Position numbers and translations under genes: made by a program
Source of the DNA: Leptolyngbya sp. NIES-2104
Lineage (GTDB): Bacteria; Cyanobacteriota; Cyanobacteriia; Leptolyngbyales; Leptolyngbyaceae
Length of the DNA: 64,000 nt
Direction of reading: 5' to 3'
Assembly: GCF_001485215.1 (NCBI RefSeq)
Contig: NZ_BBWW01000001.1
Coordinates: 3,162,001-3,226,000, forward strand
The notes under the pieces: model-generated
What the model was told of the DNA's origin: nothing
Seen by the model: the letters and a program-made list of their open reading frames with translations, nothing else
Database searches by the model: none
Shown: positions 8,156-17,907 of the stretch, piece after piece
Layout: every line of letters starts with the position of its first letter
Numbering within the stretch: position 1 is the stretch's first letter

Positions 8156-8780
8156 ATTCGGACAATAACCAAGCTCCAACTTGACTTTGATTTTCTTGGC
8201 GAGTGCGCTGTAGGGCTTGTTGAAGCAGTGCAATGGATAGATTCGGTAACACGGATGATTCGGTAATGCGGTGGCTGCCTTGATTCTCGATCGCAAATGC
8301 TAAAACCCGAACATTCTTCACATCAAAAATCCAATATTCTTTTACTTGCAAGTCTTCGTAGAGCAATCGTTTCTCACCTTGATCATCAGACAGAGAAGTA
8401 TTTGCAATTTCAATCACTAGATCCGGAGCGGGATAACGATCGAGATCAATCAAGCTCGTTCCCCAGGGCACAACTTCTGCATTTTCATTGAGATAGTACG
8501 CTAAATCTGGTTGCGCTTCCCGAACCCCTGCTTTGCGGAATGTACAATTATTCAGTCCTTTTGCAGGAATGGTTTTCAAAGTGCAAAATAGCGTCACTGC
8601 GAAATTTGCGATCGTATTATCCGCAGCATGGTCGTGTCCTAATGGTGGCATTTCAATCCTAAATCTGTGATCGTGGTAGTAGCTTTTTGCTTTCTCAAAG
8701 TCTGGATGATTGATCGCTTGTAGATAGTCCTGCCAACTCGCAGTCACCCAAGTATCCGTTGGAATTTGAACGAGGTTCAT
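8142..8780 (-). CDS. Uma2 family PD-(D/E)XK nuclease-like protein
   Basis: 212 residues, typical for the Uma2 family (DUF820), which is greatly expanded in cyanobacteria. The restriction-endonuclease-fold core is visible: Asp120 and Glu124 in YPAPDLVIEI, then EKRLLYEDLQVKEYWIFD (about 136-153), which supplies the last catalytic and core positions. Nuclease activity is predicted from the fold; a biological role has not been established for most members. It stands alone on the minus strand and its 3' end overlaps a convergent neighbour. Confidence 0.88.
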   Translation of the reverse strand: MNLVQIPTDTWVTASWQDYLQAINHPDFEKAKSYYHDHRFRIEMPPLGHDHAADNTIANFAVTLFCTLKTIPAKGLNNCTFRKAGVREAQPDLAYYLNENAEVVPWGTSLIDLDRYPAPDLVIEIANTSLSDDQGEKRLLYEDLQVKEYWIFDVKNVRVLAFAIENQGSHRITESSVLPNLSIALLQQALQRTRQENQSQVGAWLLSEFNRL

Positions 8781-8831
8781 GATTAACCCAGGAAAACATA
8801 AGCTTATGTTAGCGTTGATGAACCTGATTCA

Positions 8832-9806
8832 ATGAGAAGATTTGCGATGCCAAACTATCCCGGAATTTCGAGTGAAGCCTTTCGCCATCCGCTTGATCGA
8901 CAAGCGGAACAAGCCTTGAGAAGCGTCCCCGGTTTTGATCTGGTTGCTCGAAAATTCGTCGAATTTGTCTACGAACGCCCCCGCTACATTCACCTAATGG
9001 GCAATTCGATTCAAGTTGGCGTTCGACAGTTCTCTAGTGTCTATCAAATCTTTCGCGAATGTTTGCAGAGCTTAGATATTTCACCTGAGCCTGCATTGTT
9101 TGTTTCACAAGCTCCCTCCGTGAATGCGTATGCACTCGGACAAGAAAAGCCTTGTGTTGTATTAAATAGTGCATTGCTCGATTTGCTTTCGGAAACAGAA
9201 CTACGATCGGTAATCGCTCACGAGCTAGGTCATCTCAAATGTGGACATACCACGCTGACTCAAATGGCAATGTGGGCGAATTTTGCGATCGCAGGTTTAG
9301 CCGATTTTACCTTTGGTCTAAGCAACTTTATTAGTACAGGTTTGATGTTGGCGTTCTACGAATGGATGCGAAAAGCAGAACTATCCGCTGATCGCGCTTC
9401 ATTGCTCGTGATGGATGAACTCAACCCAACCTTGCAGGGCATGATGCGACTAGCAGGCGGATCGCTCAAATATGCTCACGAAATGAGCTTAGACGAACTA
9501 ATCAAACAAAGCGATCGCTATCAAGCTCTCGACAATGATCAACTGAATCAGCTTTACAAATTCTCGCTGTACAACGACGTTTCCAATGGAGTGTTTCTCT
9601 CACATCCGTTTACGATCGAGCGCGTTCGATTTCTTCAAGAATGGGCGGCTTCTTCAGAGTTCCAGCACATTCGTCAAGGAAATTATGTTCGAGTCGGAGC
9701 AGAAGGAGCGGTAAACGTGGAAACGCAGAATCCAGAAGCCGACGAACTGAAACGGCAGATTGAGGAATTGCAGCGAGAAATTGAACGGGTCAAGCGATCG
9801 CAATAA
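8832..9806 (+). CDS. M48 family zinc metallopeptidase
   Basis: 324 residues (319 if the ATG at 8847, MPNYPGISSEAF, is used; homolog starts would decide). The zinc site is complete: HELGH at 130-134 and the third ligand Glu183 in KAELSADRAS. Weak hydrophobic stretches flank the active site (about 148-175), as in HtpX/Ste24 relatives, which act in membrane-protein quality control. The last 25 residues form a charged coiled coil. It is probably a cytoplasmic or membrane-associated protease; the substrate cannot be told from the sequence. Confidence 0.88.
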   Translation: MRRFAMPNYPGISSEAFRHPLDRQAEQALRSVPGFDLVARKFVEFVYERPRYIHLMGNSIQVGVRQFSSVYQIFRECLQSLDISPEPALFVSQAPSVNAYALGQEKPCVVLNSALLDLLSETELRSVIAHELGHLKCGHTTLTQMAMWANFAIAGLADFTFGLSNFISTGLMLAFYEWMRKAELSADRASLLVMDELNPTLQGMMRLAGGSLKYAHEMSLDELIKQSDRYQALDNDQLNQLYKFSLYNDVSNGVFLSHPFTIERVRFLQEWAASSEFQHIRQGNYVRVGAEGAVNVETQNPEADELKRQIEELQREIERVKRSQ

Positions 9807-9918
9807 TTCTGACAATTCCGCATATTCTCTGATTTCATATTGTCCGTCTCAAAAATTACATATCAATCGATGAATGTCTGATACGATACACCATTGATTC
9901 TCTATGGTGTGAGGAAAA

Positions 9919-11751
9919 ATGTTAAATCCTTCTCGCTACTGGAAGCTGTGGTTAGCAGCTCCAGCGGTTCTGTTTTGGATGCAGTCTGCTCAGGCATCGG
10001 AAAAACTTCAAACTCCAGAAGTAAAATCGGCTTCGATCGAATCGAAAATTAAATCGGAAATCAAAGAGGTCACACCGAATTTCGAGCAGGTGAGCGGCGT
10101 TGCATCTTTGGAAACTGCGACTCCTGCCTCCGGAATGGAGCAAGTCACCTCAGTTTCACAATTCACGGATGTTCGTCCGACCGATTGGGCGTTTCAAGCG
10201 CTGCAATCGTTGGTAGAACGATATGGCTGTATTGCGGGTTATCCCGATCGTACCTATCGCGGCAATCGGGCACTGACTCGGTTTGAATTCGCAGCGGGAT
10301 TGAACGCGTGTCTCGATCGTGTGAACGAACTGATTTCCGCCTCAACCGCTGATTTGGTCAAAAAAGAAGACCTCGCCACCCTGCAAAAACTGCAAGAACA
10401 ATTCGCCGTAGAACTGGCAACGATTCGGGGTCGTGTCGATGCCCTCGAAGCTCGCACTACAACCTTAGAAAAACAGCAATTCTCGACAACAACAAAACTG
10501 TTTGGGAACGCTTACTTCAATATCACAGGCGCAGGTGCAAGTGATGATGTTGTGTTTGAAGGTCCCGCAGGCAGCGGCGGCAACACCGAAGGACGATTCT
10601 TCGCTACCCGAACCGGAGGACTTCCGACTCGCGTTGTGGCTGAAGATCCCAACATCACCGCCAGCTTTTTAACTTGGTTAACGCTGGTGACTTCTTTCAG
10701 CGGACGCGATCAACTGGTGACGCAATTGGCAGCGGGAAATGGTCGATCGCCTTACAATCAGTACGCTTCCGCAGGTTTCTATAATGCGTCTGGCGTTCCT
10801 TTCACCGATCAAACCGCTGGAACGGAGAACGGTCGTAGCGATGTCGTCATTCGTGACTTGTTCTACAGCTTCCCGGTGAGCGATGCAATCAAAGTCACAG
10901 TTGGACCTCGCATCAACTGGTATCGTCACTTCGATGGCAACCGCTTCCTGAATATCTTTGCTTCGGGTGCAAGCTTCGACACCTCGAACAGCACACAGTC
11001 GAACTCTGTCGATCGAGGTTCTGGCGCGGTTGTCGAATGGGACATTAGCCCGCAATTGCGCTTAGCGCTCGGCTACTTGGGCGAAAACACAGAATTTCTC
11101 TCGCCCGCATTCGGTTTTAATACGTCGAGCAGTCCCCGATTTGGTTTATTTGGCGGAACGAACACCGCTTCAGCCGAACTCACCTTCGCACCGAGTACAA
11201 ACTTCAATCTGCGCTTGCAGTATAACTACAGCCGGATTCAAGCTTACGGTGGACAAGTCGGCGGCGCGATCGGTGAACCGATTCCGTATGGCTACCTTGA
11301 TGCAGGAGCTGGATTCTCCGAAGGCGGCGTTGGGGGCGGACTGCGATTTGCAACTGCGAGTATGTTCGGTGTGAACTTTGACTGGCTGATCACGCCAGGG
11401 ATTGGATTGTTCGGGCGCTATAGCTTTGCAACGATCAATCTCAACCCGATCGATGCCAAAGTCGATACGCAATCGTTCCAGGTGGGCGCGGCTTTCCCAG
11501 ATTTGGGTAAAAAAGGCGCACAAGCGACGATCGCATTCGTGATGCCAATGGATATTACACGCGGTCGGCGGTTCTTCGCATCCGGTGGCGGCGACGGTGG
11601 AACCCAGTACGAGCTTGAGGCTTCCTACTTCTATCCGCTGACCCAAAATATCGCGATCGTGCCCACGTTCTATGCGATTTTCAATGCGAATAATTTCGAT
11701 AGCAACCCCACGGTTTACGTCGGTAACATTCGCACCCAATTCAGTTTCTAA
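9919..11751 (+). CDS. SLH-domain outer-membrane porin (cyanobacterial iron-uptake/OprB type)
   Basis: 610 residues. Signal peptide about 1-26 (WLAAPAVLFWMQSAQAS), one SLH domain (about 75-135: FTDVRPTDWAFQALQSLVER ... CIAGYPD) that binds the peptidoglycan-linked polysaccharide, a coiled-coil stalk (about 140-190), and a long beta-barrel ending in RTQFSF with C-terminal Phe. This is the architecture of Synechococcus SomA/SomB and related cyanobacterial porins, which are major outer-membrane proteins passing ions and small solutes; some family members are annotated as iron-uptake porins. It stands alone, with 110 bp of upstream spacer. Confidence 0.92.
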   Translation: MLNPSRYWKLWLAAPAVLFWMQSAQASEKLQTPEVKSASIESKIKSEIKEVTPNFEQVSGVASLETATPASGMEQVTSVSQFTDVRPTDWAFQALQSLVERYGCIAGYPDRTYRGNRALTRFEFAAGLNACLDRVNELISASTADLVKKEDLATLQKLQEQFAVELATIRGRVDALEARTTTLEKQQFSTTTKLFGNAYFNITGAGASDDVVFEGPAGSGGNTEGRFFATRTGGLPTRVVAEDPNITASFLTWLTLVTSFSGRDQLVTQLAAGNGRSPYNQYASAGFYNASGVPFTDQTAGTENGRSDVVIRDLFYSFPVSDAIKVTVGPRINWYRHFDGNRFLNIFASGASFDTSNSTQSNSVDRGSGAVVEWDISPQLRLALGYLGENTEFLSPAFGFNTSSSPRFGLFGGTNTASAELTFAPSTNFNLRLQYNYSRIQAYGGQVGGAIGEPIPYGYLDAGAGFSEGGVGGGLRFATASMFGVNFDWLITPGIGLFGRYSFATINLNPIDAKVDTQSFQVGAAFPDLGKKGAQATIAFVMPMDITRGRRFFASGGGDGGTQYELEASYFYPLTQNIAIVPTFYAIFNANNFDSNPTVYVGNIRTQFSF

Positions 11752-11778
11752 AATGAATCCGGCGATCGATACAATCGT

Positions 11779-11826
11779 TGGGTAAACGCAGGAACCCCGT
11801 AGAGACGCGATTAATCGCGTCTCTAT
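11779..11826. repeat. Dispersed inverted repeat, copy 2 (GTAGAGACGCGA family)
   Basis: GTAGAGACGCGA (11799-11810) and TCGCGTCTCTAT (11815-11826) form a hairpin with a 4-base loop, preceded by GGGTAAACGCAGG. The same parts occur in another order at 2178-2247. It lies between the convergent porin and amylase genes, where it may also end transcription. Confidence 0.75.
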
Positions 11827-11851
11827 CCGTCATTGGATCAACGCAAAAATC

Positions 11852-13330
11852 CTAGGATTGCGGCACCCAAACCGAAACCGATCCACCATTACAACGGAAT
11901 TCACCCCAGCCGTGTTCATTCGTGGTAACGGGTTCTTGAACGTGTTCAGTGATATCGATGTAAGTACGATCGCATTGTCCGACTTCCATCCATTTACTGC
12001 CCCCGTCTCCGTTGCTCAGCACGACCGCCATTCCGCCCGGATGCTCTTCGTTTCCTAACCGCGTCCAGCCCACAACATTCGGATGATCAAAATAGTTGTA
12101 TTGATCCCCGTAAGCATATTCACGCCGCGCATATAAGAATTGGTCAATCAGCCAGCGATGCGAATCGAGCCAGATTTCATGTTCATTCCCATCCCCACCG
12201 TAATCGCGATAGCACGCTCCATAGTAGTCGGGGTAGAACACACAAGGATAACCCTCACACCGCAAAAGAATCAGGGCATAAGCCAGCGGTTTGAACCAGG
12301 ATTCAACCGGAGATTCTAACGATTGTAGCGGTTGGGAATCGTGATTTTCGACCATCGTCACTGCTAAAGTCGGTTGCTGCTGCACGATCGTATTGTCGAA
12401 AATCTGACGCATATCGTAGCTACCTCCAGCCCGACTTGCGGCATGGAAGTTATAGTGCAACGGCGCATCAAACACCGCGACTTTTCCTTGCGTTGCCTCG
12501 ATGAAATAGTGCAGGGCTTCCACTTCATACGACCAGTATTCTGCAACCGAGAAAAGTTCCCGTTGACTATAGTTCCGCATGTGCTCTAACCAATCGTGGA
12601 AGAAGGGAGCCGTTACATGTTTCGCCGCGTCAAACCGGAAGCCATTCACTCCGGTTGTATCGTAGTACCATTCACCCCAGCGCTTCAGTTCTTCGCAGAC
12701 CTCCGGATTGCTCATATCTAGGTCGCAACCCATGAGATAGTCAAAGTTACCTTTCTCTAGGTCAACATTGTCGTCAAATTCCTTCCCTTTGAGCAGGTAA
12801 ACGGCAGACATCTGCTTTTCGTACTCGTTGTAATCGATCGCATCAAAGTGCCACCAATGCCATTCCATTTTGGAATACTTGCCGCCCCGACCCGGAAACG
12901 TGAAATGCGTCCAAGCTTTGACCGGTTTGTATTCCCCAATCACTTCAGCGCGGTTGTCTTGACTGAATGGTGTTGCTTCGACCACTTCTTTTTGGTCTCC
13001 ACCCATGCGGTGATTGAACACTACATCTGCGTAAACCTCAATTCCTGCGGCTTGCGCAGCTTTTACTGCTTTAATGTATTCGTCTTTTGTGCCGTACTTG
13101 GTGCGAACTGATCCTTTTTGGTCAAATTCGCCCAAGTCGTACATATCATATACACCGTACCCGACTTCATAAGAGCCTCCCACCCCTTTATAAGACGGAG
13201 GCAACCAGAGCGACGTGATTCCAGCTTGTGCTAGTTCTTCGGATTTTTCTGCAAGCTCATTCCAGAATGTTCCATCGCTCGGCAAGTACCAGTGAAAGTA
13301 CTGCATCATCACGCCATTCGGTTCAGACAT
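11852..13330 (-). CDS. Cytoplasmic alpha-amylase, glycoside hydrolase family 13
   Basis: 492 residues, without signal peptide, like the cytoplasmic amylase AmyA of enteric bacteria and Bacillus liquefying amylases. Hydrolyses alpha-1,4 glucosidic bonds, here probably of glycogen or maltodextrins. The GH13 regions are complete: DVVFNHR (102-108), the nucleophile Asp234 in GFRFDAAKH, the acid/base Glu264 in SVAEYW and Asp331 in VENHDSQ. The start begins directly with the barrel (MSEPNGVMMQYFHWYLP). It converges on the porin gene through a repeat-bearing spacer; upstream is the polysaccharide export operon on the same strand, 215 bp away. Confidence 0.94.
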   Translation of the reverse strand: MSEPNGVMMQYFHWYLPSDGTFWNELAEKSEELAQAGITSLWLPPSYKGVGGSYEVGYGVYDMYDLGEFDQKGSVRTKYGTKDEYIKAVKAAQAAGIEVYADVVFNHRMGGDQKEVVEATPFSQDNRAEVIGEYKPVKAWTHFTFPGRGGKYSKMEWHWWHFDAIDYNEYEKQMSAVYLLKGKEFDDNVDLEKGNFDYLMGCDLDMSNPEVCEELKRWGEWYYDTTGVNGFRFDAAKHVTAPFFHDWLEHMRNYSQRELFSVAEYWSYEVEALHYFIEATQGKVAVFDAPLHYNFHAASRAGGSYDMRQIFDNTIVQQQPTLAVTMVENHDSQPLQSLESPVESWFKPLAYALILLRCEGYPCVFYPDYYGACYRDYGGDGNEHEIWLDSHRWLIDQFLYARREYAYGDQYNYFDHPNVVGWTRLGNEEHPGGMAVVLSNGDGGSKWMEVGQCDRTYIDITEHVQEPVTTNEHGWGEFRCNGGSVSVWVPQS

Positions 13331-13545
13331 ATTTCGATTATCCTTATCAAACTTAGACTAGAGGTGTTAAATGCCAGTTGTGCGATCGAACATGAGCCTT
13401 ATGAAATGGGCTTTCCTTTTCGATAGCCTAAATTCTAAGCAACACCAACCTCGATTTCTATCCATCGCAAGAGAAATCTTGTCAAAACTTTCTCTAAGCC
13501 TGAGTACAGATTTCGGTCGAACATCTAGCCTAAGTGGTCTAAGGA

Positions 13546-15696
13546 TCAGCCTTCAGACATATCTGCACCATTGCGATTTGCGACAATTCCCAGTACGGGC
13601 ACTCGTGCAGTTTGCAGCGTATCAAGCATCTGTCTGAGATCACCTTGATCGGTTTTGCCCATTCCCGCCACGACTAACATCCCATTCGTGTAGGTTGCAA
13701 GCAAACTACTATCGGCGTAGCTCAAAACTGGGGGCGCATCGAAGATCACCAGGTCATACATTGCCTTGAAGTAGTCATTGAGGCGCTGCATTTTCTGAGA
13801 GGATAGCAATCGCGTTGGATCAAGCGGCATTCTTCCGCCCGTCAAAATCGAGAAATTCGTCCGTCCCAGTGTCGGTTCGTCGTTTCCTCCAGCCGTCACC
13901 ATCGCTTCGAGTCGCTGAATCACTTCTTGCGGATTCAAACTCTGCGCGACCAGTTCAGTCAGTCCTCGATCGTTGGGCACTTCCAATCGCTCTGCTAGTT
14001 GTGGATGCCGCAAATCAGCATCTACTAATAACACCCGCTGTCCCATTGCTGCGGCAGCCTGCGCTAAATTCAGGGCTACCGTTGTCTTGCCATCTCCAGC
14101 GGTCGGAGAACTGACCACGATCGAGCGCAGCGGATGATGCGTATTGAGCAGAGACAGATTCGTATAGAGCGATCGAAATGACTCGGTGAACGCCCCGTCT
14201 TGAGCAAAGTCGATCGCATCGTTGTTCTGCATCGCTCCAAACACAGGTGCGATCGCACTGGGGCGGGAGGCGCTCGTTTCGTGTGGAATCGTTCCCAGAA
14301 TCGGCAATTTAGAGATCTTCTTGATATCTGAAACGCGGCGGACTCGTCGATCAGCACGATCGACGAGCAGAGCGATCCCTGCTCCTAAAAGCAATCCAGC
14401 CAAAGCTCCCAGAATAATATTGCGCTGCGGAGAATCAACAGGTTGACCGGGACGACCTGGCGGCGTAATCAGTTGCCACGGAATGTCTTTCTGAGCCGCT
14501 TGCACCTGGAGATTTTCACGAGTGCTGAGCAAACGAGTCAAGCTGTCTGTCGCGACCGTACGTTCTCGATCGAGATCCGTATAGATCCGCGATAAGACGG
14601 GCAAGCGCTGTACTTCTCCGTTCCAGTACGCATCCGCTCGATTTAAGACCGCCCGCCGCGTCTCCAACACCGAGAGATCACCGCCCAACTTCGCTAACTG
14701 ATTCCCTAATACCCGCTGCGCTTCTTGCCGCAAGACCGGGATCAGACTATTTCGCTGCTGCTGTAAGACGCGCATTTCATCTGAATCGGACTGGAATCGC
14801 GTCGATTCGGTGGCGATTTTTGCCTCAAGCTCCCGTACTTTGTTTAAGACTCCCTGATAGGCAGCATCCCCAGCGAGAGCCGCTCTTGCCCCATCACTAT
14901 CTTGGAGATTACCATACTGCCGCTGCGCCTCAGAGATTGCTTTATCCACTTCGAGTCGCTGCTGCGAAATCGATTGCACCTGATCGGTGACTTGCCCTGC
15001 CAGCGATTCTGGTGCAATAAAATTGTTTTGTTGTCGAAAGGCTTGAAGCTGACGTTGCAGTGCATCGACTCGTCTCCGGGTTTCCCCGATTTGACGATCG
15101 ACAAACGTAATTCCGTAGCTCAAGTTACTTTCGCGCTCTTTCTGGCTGTAGCGCAAGTAGCCTTCCGCGAGTTTATCCAGCACGAACTTGACGCGATCGG
15201 GATCAGAGCTACGATATGTGACTTGCAGCAGTTTCGTATCCGATGGACGTTCGATCTTGAGATTCTGCGCGAGATTCTCGTTCACAATGTCCGGATAGCG
15301 CTGCCTAATCTGCTCGACGATCGGCTTCATCAGCTTTGCGCTTTGCAGCACCGCAATCTGCGTTTCGTAGCTAAATTCGTCTTTATTGTTTGAATTATTG
15401 CTCTGGGGCGAAAGCGGATCTCGGTCTTGCTGAGTTTGAACGCTAACCGGTTCAATCAAAAGCTGAAATCCGCTTTCGTAGGTCGGTGGCTGATTCCAAG
15501 TGACTGCCCAAGTTGCGGCTGTTGTTGCGGCGGTCACTCCAGCGATGAGCGCGGCTCTGCGTCGCAGTGACTCCACCAGCTTGCCAGAGTCTTCCTCAGT
15601 CTGCGTGGTATCGATCGCGAGCAAGTATTCCGGCGGATGAGGAACCTTGCCGTTTTTTTCAGGGATAGAAAGCGTGGGTTTGGTCTGGTTTTCCAT
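13546..15696 (-). CDS. Polysaccharide co-polymerase/BY-kinase (Wzc/GumC-CpsD type)
   Basis: 716 residues. Membrane segment about 47-67, Wzz-type periplasmic domain with long coiled coils (about 190-350), second membrane segment about 428-447, then a cytoplasmic P-loop kinase domain: Walker A AGDGKTT near 537, Walker A' LLVDADLRHP near 560, Walker B VIFDAPPV near 650. In Wzc these proteins control length and export of exopolysaccharide through cycles of tyrosine autophosphorylation. Oddity: the C-terminus (VANRNGADMSEG) has no tyrosine cluster, so the usual autophosphorylation tail is absent. Lies 84 bp downstream of the SLBB export gene and is very probably cotranscribed with it. Confidence 0.93.
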   Translation of the reverse strand: MENQTKPTLSIPEKNGKVPHPPEYLLAIDTTQTEEDSGKLVESLRRRAALIAGVTAATTAATWAVTWNQPPTYESGFQLLIEPVSVQTQQDRDPLSPQSNNSNNKDEFSYETQIAVLQSAKLMKPIVEQIRQRYPDIVNENLAQNLKIERPSDTKLLQVTYRSSDPDRVKFVLDKLAEGYLRYSQKERESNLSYGITFVDRQIGETRRRVDALQRQLQAFRQQNNFIAPESLAGQVTDQVQSISQQRLEVDKAISEAQRQYGNLQDSDGARAALAGDAAYQGVLNKVRELEAKIATESTRFQSDSDEMRVLQQQRNSLIPVLRQEAQRVLGNQLAKLGGDLSVLETRRAVLNRADAYWNGEVQRLPVLSRIYTDLDRERTVATDSLTRLLSTRENLQVQAAQKDIPWQLITPPGRPGQPVDSPQRNIILGALAGLLLGAGIALLVDRADRRVRRVSDIKKISKLPILGTIPHETSASRPSAIAPVFGAMQNNDAIDFAQDGAFTESFRSLYTNLSLLNTHHPLRSIVVSSPTAGDGKTTVALNLAQAAAAMGQRVLLVDADLRHPQLAERLEVPNDRGLTELVAQSLNPQEVIQRLEAMVTAGGNDEPTLGRTNFSILTGGRMPLDPTRLLSSQKMQRLNDYFKAMYDLVIFDAPPVLSYADSSLLATYTNGMLVVAGMGKTDQGDLRQMLDTLQTARVPVLGIVANRNGADMSEG

Positions 15697-15780
15697 GGAA
15701 GCACCTAAACAAGGGATTGCAGAAAGAGCCGAACAAATGCCAGCAAAGCGGCTTCACAGGTGACAGAACAATCTAAGCAG

Positions 15781-17907
15781 CTATCGTCCAAAAAGGAAGC
15801 GGAACGGCAAGACCTGGAGGACTGGACCTAACACGTTTTGGATCGTGTCGCCCGTTTTCGCGAGTCCACTGCGATCGACGACCAGGACATCGCCGTTTTG
15901 CAGCAGCGGATTGCCTTTTTCATCAATGCCGCGTGATAGGTCGATCGAGACATCCCGATGCGTGACGGAGCCATTCGGGTTGAGTCGCACCAGTTCCACC
16001 CGACGGCGATTCGCTTGGCGCGTAAATCCGCCCGCTTGAAGCAAGGCTTGATTCAGCGGCGTGTTCATCGGGACTTCGACCTGACCCGGCTTGGTGACTT
16101 CACCCACAACCGTGATTTTGACCGACGACGGCGCAAAGCTAGCATCTCCCAGTTGTCTTGCTTCTTCAGAATTGAGCGCTAAAGCGGTCGGAATCTCGAT
16201 CGTGTCGCCTTGCTGTAACACTAAGTCCTGATTGAGATCTCCAGATCGAATCAACTGCCACAAATCGACATTGATCGTTTGCGCTGTCCCACCGCGAGTA
16301 TTGCGGCGAACTTTGACTTCTTTGAGGTTAGCAAGCTGTTTGATGCCGCCTGCTTCTCGAATCGCAGCGGACAGGGTGGGAATTTGATCTTTAATCGTGT
16401 AAGGTCCGGGACGGGAGACTTCTCCAACGATCGCAACATTCACGGGCTGATTTGACGCGACGCTAAAGTTTGCATCCGCCATCTGTGCCGCTTCCGCCAA
16501 ATTAATCGATCGAGCAGCCGGAATAAAGATCGAATCGCCATCCCGCAGCGTCAAGTCTTGGCGAATATTTCCGGTGGTGAATAACTCCCACATGTCGAGG
16601 CGAATCTGCTGCTCTCCGCCACCGCGCTGAGGACGACGGACAACGACTTGACGCGCATCGGCAGAACGGCTCATACCGCCAGCTTCTCGAATCAGTTTCG
16701 TAATCGTTGGGAATTTACCCCCCTCGCCAAAGGTCAGAGAATAGGTACCCGGTTTACCGACTTCGCCCGCGATCGCAACATTCAAGGGGCGTGCTGCAAG
16801 GAGACTGACATCGATCGAGGGATTCCGCAGCACTCGTCTATATCTTGTTGCGATCGCATCTTGCGCCTGTCGAATCGTCATGCCTCTGACAGAAACATTG
16901 CCGACCCGCTGTAAGTTGACTGTGCCGTTGACGAGAACCTGATATTCCTTGCTGTACTCAGGCACATTGAAGACATCGATTCTAATGCGATCGCCTGCAC
17001 CCAAGGTGTAGGAGTCGTCATCTGCCACATCCGCTTCAGGATTAGAGAAAACAGCAGGTGTAGCAGTGGGTGATGGCGGGGTTGCAGGCGGTAACGGGCG
17101 ACTGGGTGCAGGGCTGTTGATAATCTGAGCCGGGTTGCTGCTAGCGAGTTTGGGCAGCGGAGCGGATTCAGTTGGGTTAACAGCGACCAGCGTTGGATTC
17201 GTGCCATTCGCTCTTTGCAATTGCCGATGAATATACATTGCGGCATCTGCGCGAGTTACGATGTCTTTCGGACGTTGCAGCGTTGCCAGTGTGCTGGCTT
17301 GTTTTGCTGCTTGTTTCGTAAGGCTTCTAAATTGAGCATCTGTAATCGGTGCGTTCGGTCGGAACGTGCCATCACTGTAGCCGTTCATAATTCCCTGCTG
17401 TGCTAAGGCAAGAATACTCGCTTGAGCACGATGCCCTTGAATGTCTTTCAGGGGCGAGGATGAGGCTGCTGTGGGAGCTTTCGGTGTTGCTGGCTTTTCA
17501 TCGGTGCTCGAAGCGACCGCGATCGAAGGCGGGGGCGGGGGAAGCTTCAGCGTTTGCTCGATAATCGTATCGAGCGGGAGTTGGGAGACATCCACCACTT
17601 GAGGACTCGAAGCGATCGCGATCTTAGGGGGTGGGGGAGGTGCGATCGCTTGCGTTTGAGGTTTCGCCATTCCTGACGGGTTAGGAACGGTGGCAGCCGA
17701 GAACAAGCTTTCTGGCTGAGACAGCGCGATCGAATTCGGAAGCGGCGCGGGACTGGGTGATGTGCGATTCGCTTTCTGAGTCCCCGGATTCGGTGGGGTG
17801 GCGCTGGGCGTTCTTGCATCAGAGCGGGCTAACTCTTGAGCCACGACTGCCGCAAAAGCACCCAAAGCGAGAAAGGATACGCGAGTTGGTGATAACTTCA
17901 ACTTCAT
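15781..17907 (-). CDS. SLBB/polysaccharide export protein with an SLH domain (Wza-like)
   Basis: 708 residues. N-terminal membrane/signal segment (about 8-24), Pro/Ser-rich spacer, one SLH-like domain (about 150-205: DIQGHRAQASILALAQQGIMNGYSD), a second low-complexity spacer, then the polysaccharide-export domain (about 298-375, starting YTLGAGDRIRIDVFNVPEY) and three SLBB repeats (each with a VAIxGEVxxPGxY-type motif). Wza-like proteins form the outer-membrane exit channel for capsule or exopolysaccharide; the SLH domain would hold it to the cell wall, a cyanobacterial variant. Together with the Wzc-like gene downstream it is a complete export pair. No lipobox Cys is seen, unlike E. coli Wza. 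Confidence 0.92.
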   Translation of the reverse strand: MKLKLSPTRVSFLALGAFAAVVAQELARSDARTPSATPPNPGTQKANRTSPSPAPLPNSIALSQPESLFSAATVPNPSGMAKPQTQAIAPPPPPKIAIASSPQVVDVSQLPLDTIIEQTLKLPPPPPSIAVASSTDEKPATPKAPTAASSSPLKDIQGHRAQASILALAQQGIMNGYSDGTFRPNAPITDAQFRSLTKQAAKQASTLATLQRPKDIVTRADAAMYIHRQLQRANGTNPTLVAVNPTESAPLPKLASSNPAQIINSPAPSRPLPPATPPSPTATPAVFSNPEADVADDDSYTLGAGDRIRIDVFNVPEYSKEYQVLVNGTVNLQRVGNVSVRGMTIRQAQDAIATRYRRVLRNPSIDVSLLAARPLNVAIAGEVGKPGTYSLTFGEGGKFPTITKLIREAGGMSRSADARQVVVRRPQRGGGEQQIRLDMWELFTTGNIRQDLTLRDGDSIFIPAARSINLAEAAQMADANFSVASNQPVNVAIVGEVSRPGPYTIKDQIPTLSAAIREAGGIKQLANLKEVKVRRNTRGGTAQTINVDLWQLIRSGDLNQDLVLQQGDTIEIPTALALNSEEARQLGDASFAPSSVKITVVGEVTKPGQVEVPMNTPLNQALLQAGGFTRQANRRRVELVRLNPNGSVTHRDVSIDLSRGIDEKGNPLLQNGDVLVVDRSGLAKTGDTIQNVLGPVLQVLPFRFLFGR

